From: Isochrysis galbana
Taxonomy: Eukaryota; Haptophyta; Isochrysidales; Isochrysidaceae
DNA: 64,000 nucleotides
Direction: 5' to 3'
NCBI GenBank assembly: GCA_018136815.1
Contig: CM030932.1
Span: 5,122,407-5,186,406 of the forward strand
Shown here: positions 28,521-37,951 of the stretch, piece by piece
Position numbering within the stretch: the first letter of the stretch is position 1
Layout of the letters: every line of letters starts with the position of its first letter
Notes under the pieces: model-generated
Seen by the model: only the letters and a program-made list of their open reading frames with translations
Databases searched by the model: none
What the model was told of the DNA's origin: nothing
Program-made: the position numbers and the translations under genes

Positions 28521-29256
28521 GGGGGGCGCGTGCACTACAACGGGCCAAGTGCAGGGGGTGGGCTGGGGCAGACCTGCTGATGTGGTGTTCCTGTGGCAAA
28601 ACAAACGTAAACGCCTGTTGCATGTGACACTTCACACTTCGTGCCCCTGAGAGGTCTCGGCCCCCTCTTCTCGCGTCTTTTTCAAGTATCTCCGCGTTTT
28701 CACGGCATTCGTGTGTCGCTCGGGGTGTCGGCCTGTAAACATACCGTAAACAGGCGTGAGTCTTACCTTTTCTTGGGTCAGATCGCGTCGTTTTTTTGTC
28801 GTTCTTTTCTCGCGGTCCTCTTCGTTCTCTTACGGGCGTGCGATGCCTGCGCGCGCCATGGCACCCCTCTGAGGGGACCCTCGGGTCCCCCCAGAGGGCC
28901 AGCTGGGCCAGCTCAGGGGGCAGTGGAGGCTGGGGCTGGGCCCCTGGGCCCCTAGCCTCTCCTGCCTCTCCCTCGCTGGCCTCGCTGGTCCTGGGTGCTC
29001 TCCTGGCGGCTCAGGTGGTCTGTGGCTCAGTGGTGGAGTGGGGGGTCAGTACGATCAAGGGCCAGTGCAGGCGAATGCGTGCGGCGCGCGGTGCGCGCTC
29101 GGCGAGGGTCTGTGCCAGAGTGATGTCAGCTCAGCCCCTGCCAGCAGGCAGGGGCTGAGGTTGAGTGTGCAGGCCCACCCAGGGGGTGTCTGCGATGGAG
29201 GAAGGGGGGCACGGGGCCCCCATGACCCTATCAGTTTTACCGCTGATAGTTGTGTA
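28521..29256 (+). repeat. GC-rich hairpin-ended dispersed repeat, copy b
   Basis: Plus-oriented copy with all landmarks: the CCTGTAAAC...TAAACAGGC inverted pair (28,732-28,755), GCGCCATGGC (about 28,853), a GAGGCTGGGGCTGGG block, the hairpin CAGCCCCTGCC/GGCAGGGGCTG (29,134-29,158), the GGGGGG...CCCCC hairpin (29,205-29,222) and the terminal hairpin CTATCAG-loop-CTGATAG (29,228-29,249) followed by TTG. It is the best match to copy a at 19.3 kb in inverted orientation. Confidence 0.8.
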
Positions 29257-29284
29257 ATAAACCTTTTAATAGTCTCACCGCACA

Positions 29285-29430
29285 CGCGGCCGTGGACCCT
29301 CTACTTTCTACTCACGTAGGAGACTTTCTACACCCCCACTTCCCCGGCCCTTCTCCCCCCGCCATAAGGCGACTCCCCCCGTGCACTACTAGGGGATAGG
29401 GGTGAAGGGCTTAGATATGGTCCGGTGGCC
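29285..29430. repeat. Inverted counterpart of 47,505-47,650
   Basis: The stretch from GAGACTTTCTACACCCCCAC to CTTAGATATGGTCCGGTGGCC matches, reverse-complemented, 47,508-47,640. It separates copies b and c of the GC-rich repeat family and is probably another module of these composite elements. Confidence 0.7.
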
Positions 29431-29434
29431 CGCG

Positions 29435-30010
29435 CCCCCCCCGGTGATCATTCCCCCCCTTCCTCCTGTGTCTCCGAGTGGGCGGCGGTCTCAGCCCCGA
29501 CTTATCCTGTAAACAGGAGCGGGACTTACCTATTTTTCGGTGAGCGGAGCTCTCGCTCCGCCCACCCCCTTCTCCGCGCTCTCTCTCCCCTCTCCTGCGG
29601 CACGCGCGATGGCGCGCCTGCGGCAGGCCTGCAGCTGCCTGCTGGCGACCCCTGGAGGCTCATGGAGGCCAGCTCTGGGGGCAGAGGAGGCTAAGACTGG
29701 GCCCTGGTCTCCCCTGCCTCTCCCTCGCTGGCGCTCCTGAGCCTCTGGGGCCCCCAATCTGCACCTGTCTGCCTGTCGACCAGGGGGGGGGGGGGTTGGA
29801 GCAATGGGCTGGCCACGAGGGGCCAGGATGGGCGAATGGGGCGAGCCTGTGGGGAAGGGAGTGGGTCAGTAGGGCAGTGGCCTCCTGGCAAGCCATCAGG
29901 CGTGCCAGGAGGATGGGTGGTTCCTCCCCCATGGCAGGGGAGGAGTGGAGAGAGGGGGGGGCTCGTGCCCCCCCATGGGGCAACCAAGTATAAACTTAGT
30001 TGCGCTGATA
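29435..30010 (+). repeat. GC-rich hairpin-ended dispersed repeat, copy c
   Basis: Landmarks are CCTGTAAACAGGAGCGGGAC (29,506), GCGATGGCGCGCCTGCGG (about 29,606), a GGGCTGGCCACGAGG block, CCATGGCAGGGGAGGAGTGG, the hairpin GGGGGGC-TCGT-GCCCCCC (29,955-29,972) and the terminal hairpin CAACCAAGT-ATAA-ACTTAGTTG (29,981-30,002, one mispair). Open frames here are GC-driven and differ in frame from other copies. Confidence 0.78.
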
Positions 30011-30176
30011 GTTGTGTAAATAAAGACATAACGACGTTTTTGCACTTCATCCTAGGTGGTACCTGGTGTTGCGGGTGGGGGAGGGATATTTTGGGTGCGT
30101 GCTATACTTAGCACGCCCCATCTCTAGGGCGGTCAAACAGGGCTTTAAACTTCTAAACTTCTAAAGGTGAAAATTC

Positions 30177-30670
30177 ACCAACCTAAACCTACTTTTATAA
30201 GTGGGGGTCAATGGGGGCCTCGCGCCCCCCTCTCTCCATCGCGGACACCCCCCGGGGTGGGCCCGTACATTCAACCTCAGCCCCTGCCCTCTGGCAGGGG
30301 CTGGGCAATCATCATTCTGGCCCAGCCAGACCCCTAGTGGGCGCGGGCTGCGAGCCGCACTCCCAGGCCCGCATGGGCTAGCTCTCGTACTGACTCCCCC
30401 CCCATCCCTGGTCACCAGGCAGACAGGGGACTCAGGGCGGCACCCAAGGCCAGCGAGGCGAGCAAGGGAGAGGCAGGGGGGGCCAGGGGCTGAGCCCCAG
30501 CCTCCACTGCCCCCTGAGCTGCCCCTGCTGGCCCTATGGGCGCCCCTGAAGGACCTCTGCTGAGAGCAGGCCATGGCGCGCCGCATGGCGACGCGCCGCA
30601 GGGACCGGGGCGGAAGAGAATGGAACGAGGGAGAGGGCCCGCGCACACGCGCCGGCAAATTTTCTTTTTG
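30177..30670 (-). repeat. GC-rich hairpin-ended dispersed repeat, copy d
   Basis: Minus-oriented. The terminal hairpin is CCTACTT-TTAT-AAGTGGG (30,188-30,205), followed by the GGGGGCC/CCCCCC hairpin (30,212-30,228), CCCCGGGGTGGGCC, the CAGCCCCTGCC hairpin (30,279-30,302) and CATGGCGCGC (30,571). It is most like copy h at 52.2-52.8 kb, including CTTATAAAAGT at the end and GATGATTGCCCAGCCCC. Confidence 0.8.
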
Positions 30671-32735
30671 CGTTGGGGGGCCCAGACGCGCCCAAATATC
30701 CTTGAAATATCCACAGCTATCAAATTCCAAAAAATCTGCCCAAATATCCAGGAGATATATCCGGATATTTTGGCCTACCCCTAGGAGGTGACCTCTCCTC
30801 TCAACCTCCAGCGGCACCGACTCATCCTACCTACATAAGGTTAACGCTAGGGACGCGACGAACTAGACGGAACTATCGCGCTGGATGCCAGGAAGCAGCC
30901 AGGGCGGCAAGAAAAAGCAGGAGGGTCATGACAGACAGTGAGAGAGACAGTGCTACAGGGGTAGAGTCTAGAACCTGGGACAACTGGTGGCACTGCACAT
31001 CTCACGAAGATACCTTTGGGCCACGGTGTCTCAACAACACACCGGATAAGCACAAAGCCTTACATATACCCCACCGCGGTTCTTTGGATAATACTTTGAG
31101 ACAAACAGGAAGGCGCGCGAGGGGAGAGAGAAGGAATCGAGAATATAGGGAATCGGCGGGTATTGTCTTAGTATGAGCCGATGAAGCGTCGTGGGTGTTG
31201 ATGAAGGTGAGATTCCTTAGATGCACTAAGTCGATCTAGAGTGAGCTGAGATCCCCAAGATGAAGGCGAGGTCTAGAAGTCGATGTGCAAATGACTCGGG
31301 AACCCTAGAACTCGATGTGCATCAACTGCAGATGATTATGTGGAGAAGAGTCTGGAAGGTGGTGCACATGATGAAGGAGGCTGATGACTTGATGAAGAGG
31401 AATCCGGCAGACAAACTTATCGGTAAAGACGATTCTATCGGTGAGCCGGTAAAGACGATTCTATCGGTAAGCGGCAAGGACCGATGGATTGTGTTGGTAG
31501 ATGACGGCACTCTGTGATAGGAACCTAAACAATCGACCCGGGCCAAGAGGGCGCGCACGACAAAAACCAAAGTTCAAAAGGCCTGCCCGGACCCCACACC
31601 CACACGCTCCGAACCAAGTCTTAGGTAGTGTACCGAGGCCGGACCCCGGAAACCGAAGAAAAAGGAAAGAAGGGGGGCAGGGGAAGAGGTGGAGGGAGCG
31701 AAGTTAAGGGCGGTGTCAGTAACGAAGGGTAGTCCCGTGACTAGTAGGTGTGTAGCCCAGAATCTTCAGATGTCAGATTTTTTTTTTATGCGTCTGAGGG
31801 GTCGTTCGGGGCGGGGGCGGTTGTCGTTCCTTCTCAGACGAGTCTCTCGGCGAGTCCGAGCGCTGTCGCTACGAGTAAACTTAGTTGTTCCTGCGAGTGA
31901 GACAGAGAAGAGCCGAGTTATGTGAAATCATTTAAACAAGGTTGCATTGTTATATTTTAAATAAAACGGTTGCGAACACTAGGCGCTGGTGCAGGGGCTT
32001 TCTCGACGGAGCTTGTCGCCTGGACCGACTAGGAACGACCAGTCTCTATGCACACCGGCTCAGCCGCTGGTACCACTTCATATGTGGGGAGGCCAGAAAC
32101 CCTGCCGCCTCGCCAGGGGGGGAACGCTGCGCAGATGAACCAAGACCACGATCACATGTACTACAGCGGCGAAGAATATCCTCACAAACGCCCTGCAATT
32201 CGCTCGGCAAGCCCACTACATTGATGCGCAGTTTTTTTTGCAACGTCAAGTATTGTGCGCGTGTGCATCTTTCGTCACCCAGCATCCAGTACAATGCCTT
32301 TGACAAGGGTACACACATGAGGATGCACCTGCGTACAGTTTTCCTGCATCACTCTTGCTAGTCAATCTCGTGTGCCTTGCAGTTGCAATTCTGTTCGGTG
32401 GTTCACTGTGGTTGTGGTAGTTTAGGAGTTGTCTTCAATGGATTTGAGCGTGGGCTGCGTTTGGCATCCACGATTGCATCTCATTCTCGCTCTTATAAGT
32501 TGGAGATCTCCTTGCAATTGCAGATTCCCAATGGCAGCAGAAAGGTGTTTTGACAATCATTCAATTTGAATTGTCGCCTCCCCACCTCCAGTGCAGCGTA
32601 CGTCGTGAGATGTGATTGGTCCACATTTGCGAGTCGTAGCTGTCTCGCAACTCCTCGAGGCCACAGAGAATACGAGCAAGTCATGGCAATCCATACCTGA
32701 AAAAGTGCAGCACTTGTGTGGAGGCCGCATCACCG
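30671..32735. other. Intergenic; weak retroelement-like fragment
   Basis: A 25-bp tandem duplication (GGTAAAGACGATTCTATCGG) lies at 31,422-31,470. On the minus strand at 32,046-32,318 an open frame contains LRRCSTCDRG preceded by a helical stretch, faintly like the zinc-binding part of a retroelement integrase, but the His pair is not visible. I see no other gene. This is where a search would help most. Confidence 0.35.
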
Positions 32736-33308
32736 TTATCGCGTCGGGATCATTCCGCCAGAGGGAGGAGTTCCGAGAATACTTGAGCTTCCATGTCCCA
32801 CTGGCGTCTGTTCGGTGCTAGGGGTCGACACGCTGAGCCTGCTGCTCACAGGGCTCGTTCCAAGGCGTGACGTCATCATTCCCCTGGGCGTCCCACGTGC
32901 AGTCAGCATCGCATCGACCGCTGCAGCGAGCCAGTCCATTTGCGCACGGCGCGCGTCTGTCGTCACGGGCGACGAGGTGCGCACCTCATCGGCCCCTCTG
33001 CCTTTGGCGGCGAGTGCAATCTCGAGAGCGGAGAGGCGAAGTGGTCTGCCGTCCGTTGCGGCTGCGGCACACGATCGCTCAGGCGTCAGAAGCTCGCGGC
33101 GCGCTGCGTCCCACCGGCGACGGCGTGCAGCGTAGTTACGCACATGTGTGAAGGGCGCCGATGTTGGCTGGAGCGCCCAGGCGTGGTCGTCCCAGTGGTG
33201 CCGCATCTCAAGGCGGGCGCGCCAGCGCCGTTGGATCGTGACGATGAGCGCGAGCGCCTCCTCTGTCGCCTCGTACTGCGACGACCGCAGGCAGCGCAGG
33301 CAGCCCAT
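32736..33308 (-). CDS. IQ-motif protein, 5' exon (partial model)
   Basis: The frame begins at ATG 33,308 with MGCLRCLRSS, which could be N-myristoylated/palmitoylated (Gly2 followed by Cys), and reads for 190 codons. Residues ~20-40 (ALIVTIQRRWRARLEMRHHW) match an IQ calmodulin-binding motif (IQ-x3-R). The rest is Ala/Arg-rich, then Ser/Thr/Pro-rich. The stop at 32,736 is close to possible splice donors, and an acceptor (CTTTTTCAG) lies just downstream at about 32,700, so a second exon to about 32,500 is likely but unresolved. Calmodulin binding is inference. An alternative is an untranslated or non-conserved frame in a GC-rich region. Confidence 0.45.
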   Translation of the reverse strand: MGCLRCLRSSQYEATEEALALIVTIQRRWRARLEMRHHWDDHAWALQPTSAPFTHVRNYAARRRRWDAARRELLTPERSCAAAATDGRPLRLSALEIALAAKGRGADEVRTSSPVTTDARRAQMDWLAAAVDAMLTARGTPRGMMTSRLGTSPVSSRLSVSTPSTEQTPVGHGSSSILGTPPSGGMIPTR

Positions 33309-34300
33309 TCCCCCCCGGGCAGTGTCTCCGCCTCCCTCCCTCCCCTCCCCTCCTCTCTCCCTCCTCTCCCGCCGTTCGGTTCCTCCCTCTCCCTCTGTTG
33401 TTCTCTTTATCTGTCCCCTTCTCTACTTATACGTATTTTCTCTCCTGACGGCCGACTCTCCTAGACTCCTCGCTCTCTCTTGGACAGCAGCAGCCGTAAA
33501 GAAAAGTAAGAGTCCGTGAAGAAGGATTGGAGGAGAGAGAGACCGAGGGAGACTCTCTCTCTCTTTCTTTCATCACAGAGAGAGAGGACGCCCTCGAAAC
33601 GCAGCGGGAGTGTGGAGAGAGAAAAGGAGTGGCGAGAGAAGATGCTTTGGACTTACGGTAAATTGGCGTCCTATTTCTTGTAAACGCACCGCGTCTTCGA
33701 GGCAACCGCGAGCACCTCCCAAGGCGCTTCTTCGCCGCTTTAATACTATCATACATAGATACTATACTCTATTCTCAAATTTGGACGGAAGTAGTCCCTC
33801 GACGATGGCCACCTCATCCTCTCTCGGCCTATTTCATCTTTGGAACGGTTATTAAGAGAAAAGTGGGAGGGGGAGAGGGGGAGGGGGAAGGGGGAGAGAG
33901 AGGGGGAGAGAGAGCGAGGGGGAGGGAGAGAGGGAGAGAGGGGGGAGGGAGAGAGGGGGAAGAGACAAAGAAACAGACAGAGAGAGCTGAAAGAGGGTTT
34001 GGCTAGGAGGGAGGGGAGGAAGGGGGGAGAGGCAGTGTGGAAGCTTTCAGGTTGTGGTGGAAGAGAAAACAGGGGCACGGAGAAGGAAGACAGCGGACGG
34101 CGGCGCGCGGTGGGGGAGAGGAGGAGGTGAGGAGAGAGCCGAGCAGCACCTCTCAACTGACGGCGCAGCCCCCCCCCCCCCACCCCCAACCCCGACGCAG
34201 CCAACGGGAAGCCGCGGAGGAGGAAGTCCACCTCTCCACCTCCCACTTACCCGACGCAGCCAACGTAACGAGCAACGAGCCTCAGCCGGAGACCATAAAC
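33309..34300. other. Intergenic; CT tract then GA tract
   Basis: Positions 33,325-33,420 are C/T-rich (upstream of the IQ gene). Positions 33,866-34,020 are a G/A microsatellite-like tract. A C-run follows at about 34,169-34,183. Frames in these stretches are composition artefacts. Confidence 0.55.
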
Positions 34301-34551
34301 CCCAGCCGGGGGTTTTGGAGCGATGGGCTGGCCACAACAGGCCAAGGCGAGCGAGACGGGCGAGCTTGCCAGAGAGAGAGCTGAGAGTGGGCCAGCACGG
34401 CAGTCTGCTCCTGGCAAGCCATCAGGCATCAGGCATGCCAGGAGCACTGGTGGTTCCTCTCCCATGGCAGGGGGGGAGTGGAGAGGGGGAGACGGGGGGG
34501 CTCGTGCCCCCCCATGGGCCATGGGCGAACTAAGTATGAACTTAGTTGGGA
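34301..34551 (+). repeat. GC-rich hairpin-ended repeat, 5'-truncated copy e
   Basis: It retains only the terminal part of the family: GATGGGCTGGCCACAACAGG, CCATGGCAGGGGGGGAGTGG, the GGGGGGC-TCGT-GCCCCCC hairpin (about 34,494-34,512) and the perfect terminal hairpin AACTAAGT-ATGA-ACTTAGTT (34,528-34,547), followed by GG. Loss of one end with retention of the hairpin end parallels 5' truncation of retroposons. Confidence 0.75.
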
Positions 34552-34886
34552 TTCCCGTAGATAGGCCCGCGCCTAGGCCCAGGGGACGCGTACATCTTCG
34601 GGGGTGAGATGTGCGGGTTGTGCCATATCGGTTGCGATAGTGCACCTTCTCATGTGAGGATGGAGGATAGTATTCTCAGGGCTCTGAAGTTGGTTAGGGG
34701 AAGGGCGAGGGAGCAAGTTGTGACTAGACGAGAGCACGCGCTATCTCCAACTCACAGAGGAGCGACCAACACACCAGGAACCACCATACTGCTCACCACA
34801 CTGCTTATTCATCGCGAATCTCGAAACGCACAGAGCGTGTTGAAGCACGAGCCGCAGCTGGATCTGCGCACGGCGATGATCCTAGA
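34552..34886. other. Intergenic
   Basis: This is the 3' flank of the RsmD gene. No feature is recognised. Confidence 0.4.
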
Positions 34887-36296
34887 CTACTTCTTGCCGA
34901 ACGACACGAACTCCTCTGTGAATGGCGGCAAGTCGAGCTTACCGCTTGGGCGGTTGACGTACAGGGCGAGCACCGTCCTCCCATACTTCCGGTTGCGTAG
35001 CCCGACGAGCTGGCCATTAAACAGGCTTTGAGGGAAGATGCCTAGCTCGACGGGGTACTCGATGACGACGAGCGTGTCCTCACCAACGAGCCTTGAGCCT
35101 GCGATGGCAGACATGAGGTCCGAGTAGATGACCTCCTCATACGGCGGAGTGACCTGAGAAGAGGGAATCCGCTCGACAGCGTCAATGTGGCATTCCGTTC
35201 AGCACGTGCATCGCCCCCGCTCTCCCAATACTAGCCGATTGGCGATGGGGGCGACGCGCTCACCGTGACCATTTCGAAAACCCGGTCGCCCAGCCCGAAA
35301 CGTTCCGGCGAATTGAGCACAGCGTAGACATCGGCTTCGATCACATTGACGGATTTGGACTCATCGAGGGACTCACAATTGGATCGGATGACTTCCGTGC
35401 AGACCTGAGGCGCGTACGAGCACAGGAATGTTTGCCGTGTACCTCACCATGGTTGCGGAAGGCTGCTGGGAAAGGATGATTTCGGGCGAGGATATGATAG
35501 CAGGGAGTTGCGTAGACAGGGTACTTTGCGGAGCCACAACTTCTGCCTCTGTTTGGATGCGGCACACTGCGAACGACTCCCTCACCGGTGAAAAGTCCAC
35601 GAAAGTAGCACGCCCAATTCCGCGCGAGAGCGCCTCAATCCCCACAACGCCCGAGCCAGAGAAGAGGTCGAGAGTTGCAGCGGACTCTCGTAGAATACCC
35701 GTCGGATACAACATCGAGAAGAGGGCCTCACGCACGCGCGACATCATCGGGCGCATGTAAACGGCGGGCGTGACAAGTCGCCGTCCGCGATGTGCCCCCC
35801 CTGAGACGACCAGCCGTTGAAGCTCACGCACTTGCATCTCCTTGCCCTGCTTCCGTACCCGCGGTGGCTTGTCCGACCCGCCACCTGCCCGCACCTCTCG
35901 CCGTGGTCTGTCACGCCGACCACGCCCGTCACCACTGTCTGCGGCGATTTCGGAGCCAGATGTATGTAGCCCGGCCGAGTGCTGCAGGCGCCTCGGGGCA
36001 TACACCTTAGCGGTTGGGAGGCCCTGAGCGTCTCTTGGTAACGCCTTCTTTGGCATTGGGCCCGCATCGCATCTCAGGCTCATGGTACGTCGGAGTGGTG
36101 ATGCTATCGGCACAGTCTGCCACCAGAGTATCGAGGCTGCTGCGCTCGCCGACAGGCATGCCGCGGAAGATGTCAGGCCCGAGGCGACAACGCCGAAGAG
36201 GACGATCCTCGCTGCTCCTCTTGTTGTGCTCACACCTGCTGCGGCGCGGTCCAACGTGGGAAAGGAGGAGGCTTTGAGTAGGGTGCTTGGCTGCAT
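34887..36296 (-). CDS. rsmD: RsmD-type rRNA (guanine-N2) methyltransferase, organellar
   Basis: Minus-strand exons are 36,296-35,586, 35,404-35,264 and 35,153-34,887, phase 0 joins, ~372 residues. Residues ~1-150 are an extension rich in Ser, Ala and Arg with a hydrophobic patch, suggesting organelle targeting. The catalytic domain begins at ~160 with SGGAHRGRRL and YMRPMMSRVREALFSML (family RP...VRE.LFN.L), then the SAM-binding loop TLDLFSGSGVVGIEALSRG and the acidic strand end FVDFSP. Exon 3 starts with VTPPYEEVIYSDLM, the plant-type version of the bacterial DPPF/NPPY catalytic motif, and continues with LVVIEYP and GRTVLALY. The expected reaction is N2-methylation of a guanine in small-subunit rRNA (G966 equivalent) of plastid or mitochondrial ribosomes. 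The direct exon 1-2 join was preferred over a 6-codon mini-exon because it preserves spacing to relatives. Confidence 0.88.
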
Positions 36297-36780
36297 CTGT
36301 TTGCATGCGTCGACGTGCAGACCTCATGCGCGCTGCTCGTTCTCAGGACTTGCATTTGTAGTATACTCTCGCAAGTTTTTCAGCATCGCTCGCGGCGGCG
36401 CATTCACATACATGTGTCAGGCCTGCACGCGGCATAAAAGCGGCCTCTTGTTGCTCATCACGCGAGCAGCGCGCAATTAATGAGCGCACACTGCACGGGG
36501 TAGTGCCCCACCTCCCTCCCACCCTGCCCGTCCCCATCCCAACCCCCTTCTTCCCCCCTCCCAGGTAAGCAGTGCTCGCACGCGAGACCCGATATGTGTC
36601 GCCTGTCCGTTTTTCAGGCACTCTTTCTTCTCGCCTTGCATCCATGGCAGCGGCGCGGTCGCGTCGGATACAACTTGGCTGAGTACGCTCATCATGCAAG
36701 TGAGGCGTGGGTGCCGGCTGAAATCCCTACAAGTCGCACCGACTCACATCCACTCGCCATGCACACGAACGACCCCGCTT
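36297..36780. other. Intergenic
   Basis: This is the 5' flank of RsmD. A C/T-rich stretch (36,505-36,565) is followed by ordinary sequence. No feature is recognised. Confidence 0.4.
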
Positions 36781-37150
36781 CCTCTCTCCATCCATTCTCC
36801 GCCTTTCTCCGCTCTCTCTCCGCTCGCTCTCCCCTCTGTCCGTCCCTCCTCGGCCCCTCCGCCTCCCTCTCCTCTCTCTGTCCCTCCTCGGCCCCTCCGC
36901 CTCTCTCCCCTCTCTCCATCCCTCCTCCGCCCCTCTGCCTCTCTCCCCTCTCTCCGTCTCTTCTGCGCCCCTCTGCCTCTCTCCCCTCTCTCCATCCCTC
37001 CTCCGCCCCTCTGCCTCTCTCCCCTCTCTCCGCCCCTCCTCCGCCCCTCTGCCTCTCTCCCCTCTCTCCGCCCCTCCTCCACCCCTCTGCCTCTCTCCCC
37101 TCTCTCCCCTCTCTCCATCTCTCCTTTGCCTCTCTCTGCTCTCTGCTCGT
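36781..37150. repeat. 38-bp CT-rich minisatellite
   Basis: At least seven units share CCTCCGCCCCTCTGCCTCTC plus CCCTCTCTCC. With a 38-bp unit the reading frame rotates, so the same 114-bp pattern (three units) repeats in every frame. This produces long Pro/Leu/Ser frames on plus and Arg/Glu/Gly frames on minus that should not be called genes. GGGA repeats (37,362-37,394) follow. Confidence 0.85.
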
Positions 37151-37951
37151 CTCCAATGGTGCCTCGCAAACGGGCGGACGGAGAGATGCGAGGCTCTCGG
37201 CATGCGTGGCCCTAGCCGGCGTGGACGCGGTGTCGCAGTCGTGCAGCGGCGGGCTGCGGTGCAGCTGTCGCCGAGGAACCTTGCGGGCGCACCTGCGCGG
37301 ACCCTCCTCGTCGCCATCGCGGGGGAGGGGTAGAGAGAGAGAGAGGGAGAGAACTAGAGAGGGAGGGAGGGAGGGAGGGAGGGAGGGAGCGAGGGAAAAT
37401 CAGGAAATATAGATGTATATACGTATATAAAGAGGAAGAGAGAGGTAGAGAGGGAGAAAGAGAGAGGGAGCGAGCGTGGGGGGAATTCATATGTACACGG
37501 AGAGAAAGAGGTAAGAAGAGAGAGGAGAACCAGAGCGGAGAGAGGGGGAGACAATAAGAGACGGAAAGAAAAGTAGCTGTACTCTAGGGTTCACTAGAGT
37601 AGAGAGAGTGAAGGCGTGGATGGACGTCGCCGGTTTCACCACTAAAATAAAGTAAAGGGGGAATCCTATTTATGTAATTTACAGTTCACACGGGCATGCC
37701 GATGCCGATGGGCATTCGGAGTAGAGAAAGTAAAGTAGCTACACCCCACCGCTGTGCGTGCCCCCTTCGGTATCTCCACCGGCGCCGCGTCCCTCCGGCC
37801 CTGGGGGGGAGGGGGGGGGGGGAAGGGGAGAGGGGGGGGGGGCGGAGGGAGGAGAAGGGGGAAGTGAAAAGCTGGGAGGGGGTGGGGGGGGGGGAAGGGG
37901 GAAAGGGACCGACTGGGGGGGGAGAGGGGAGGGAGTCTGGCCCGCCACCCG
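37151..37951. other. Intergenic and 5' region of the YTH gene
   Basis: It contains GA-rich stretches (37,325-37,560) and a G-tract region (37,805-37,925) directly upstream of the YTH gene start. No gene is recognised. Confidence 0.45.

Noticed and set aside
32046-32318. Retroelement integrase zinc domain on the minus strand
   Set aside because: Only a CxxC-like pair is visible and the His pair is absent, so it is kept as a weak note in the intergenic entry.
35406-35460. Possible extra mini-exon in RsmD between exons 1 and 2
   Set aside because: It would add six residues at a point where relatives have none and leave a 43-nt intron; the direct join keeps family spacing.
36594-37412. 272-codon Pro/Ser/Leu frame and antisense Arg/Glu frames
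   Set aside because: They follow the 38-bp minisatellite, with the same pattern in all frames.
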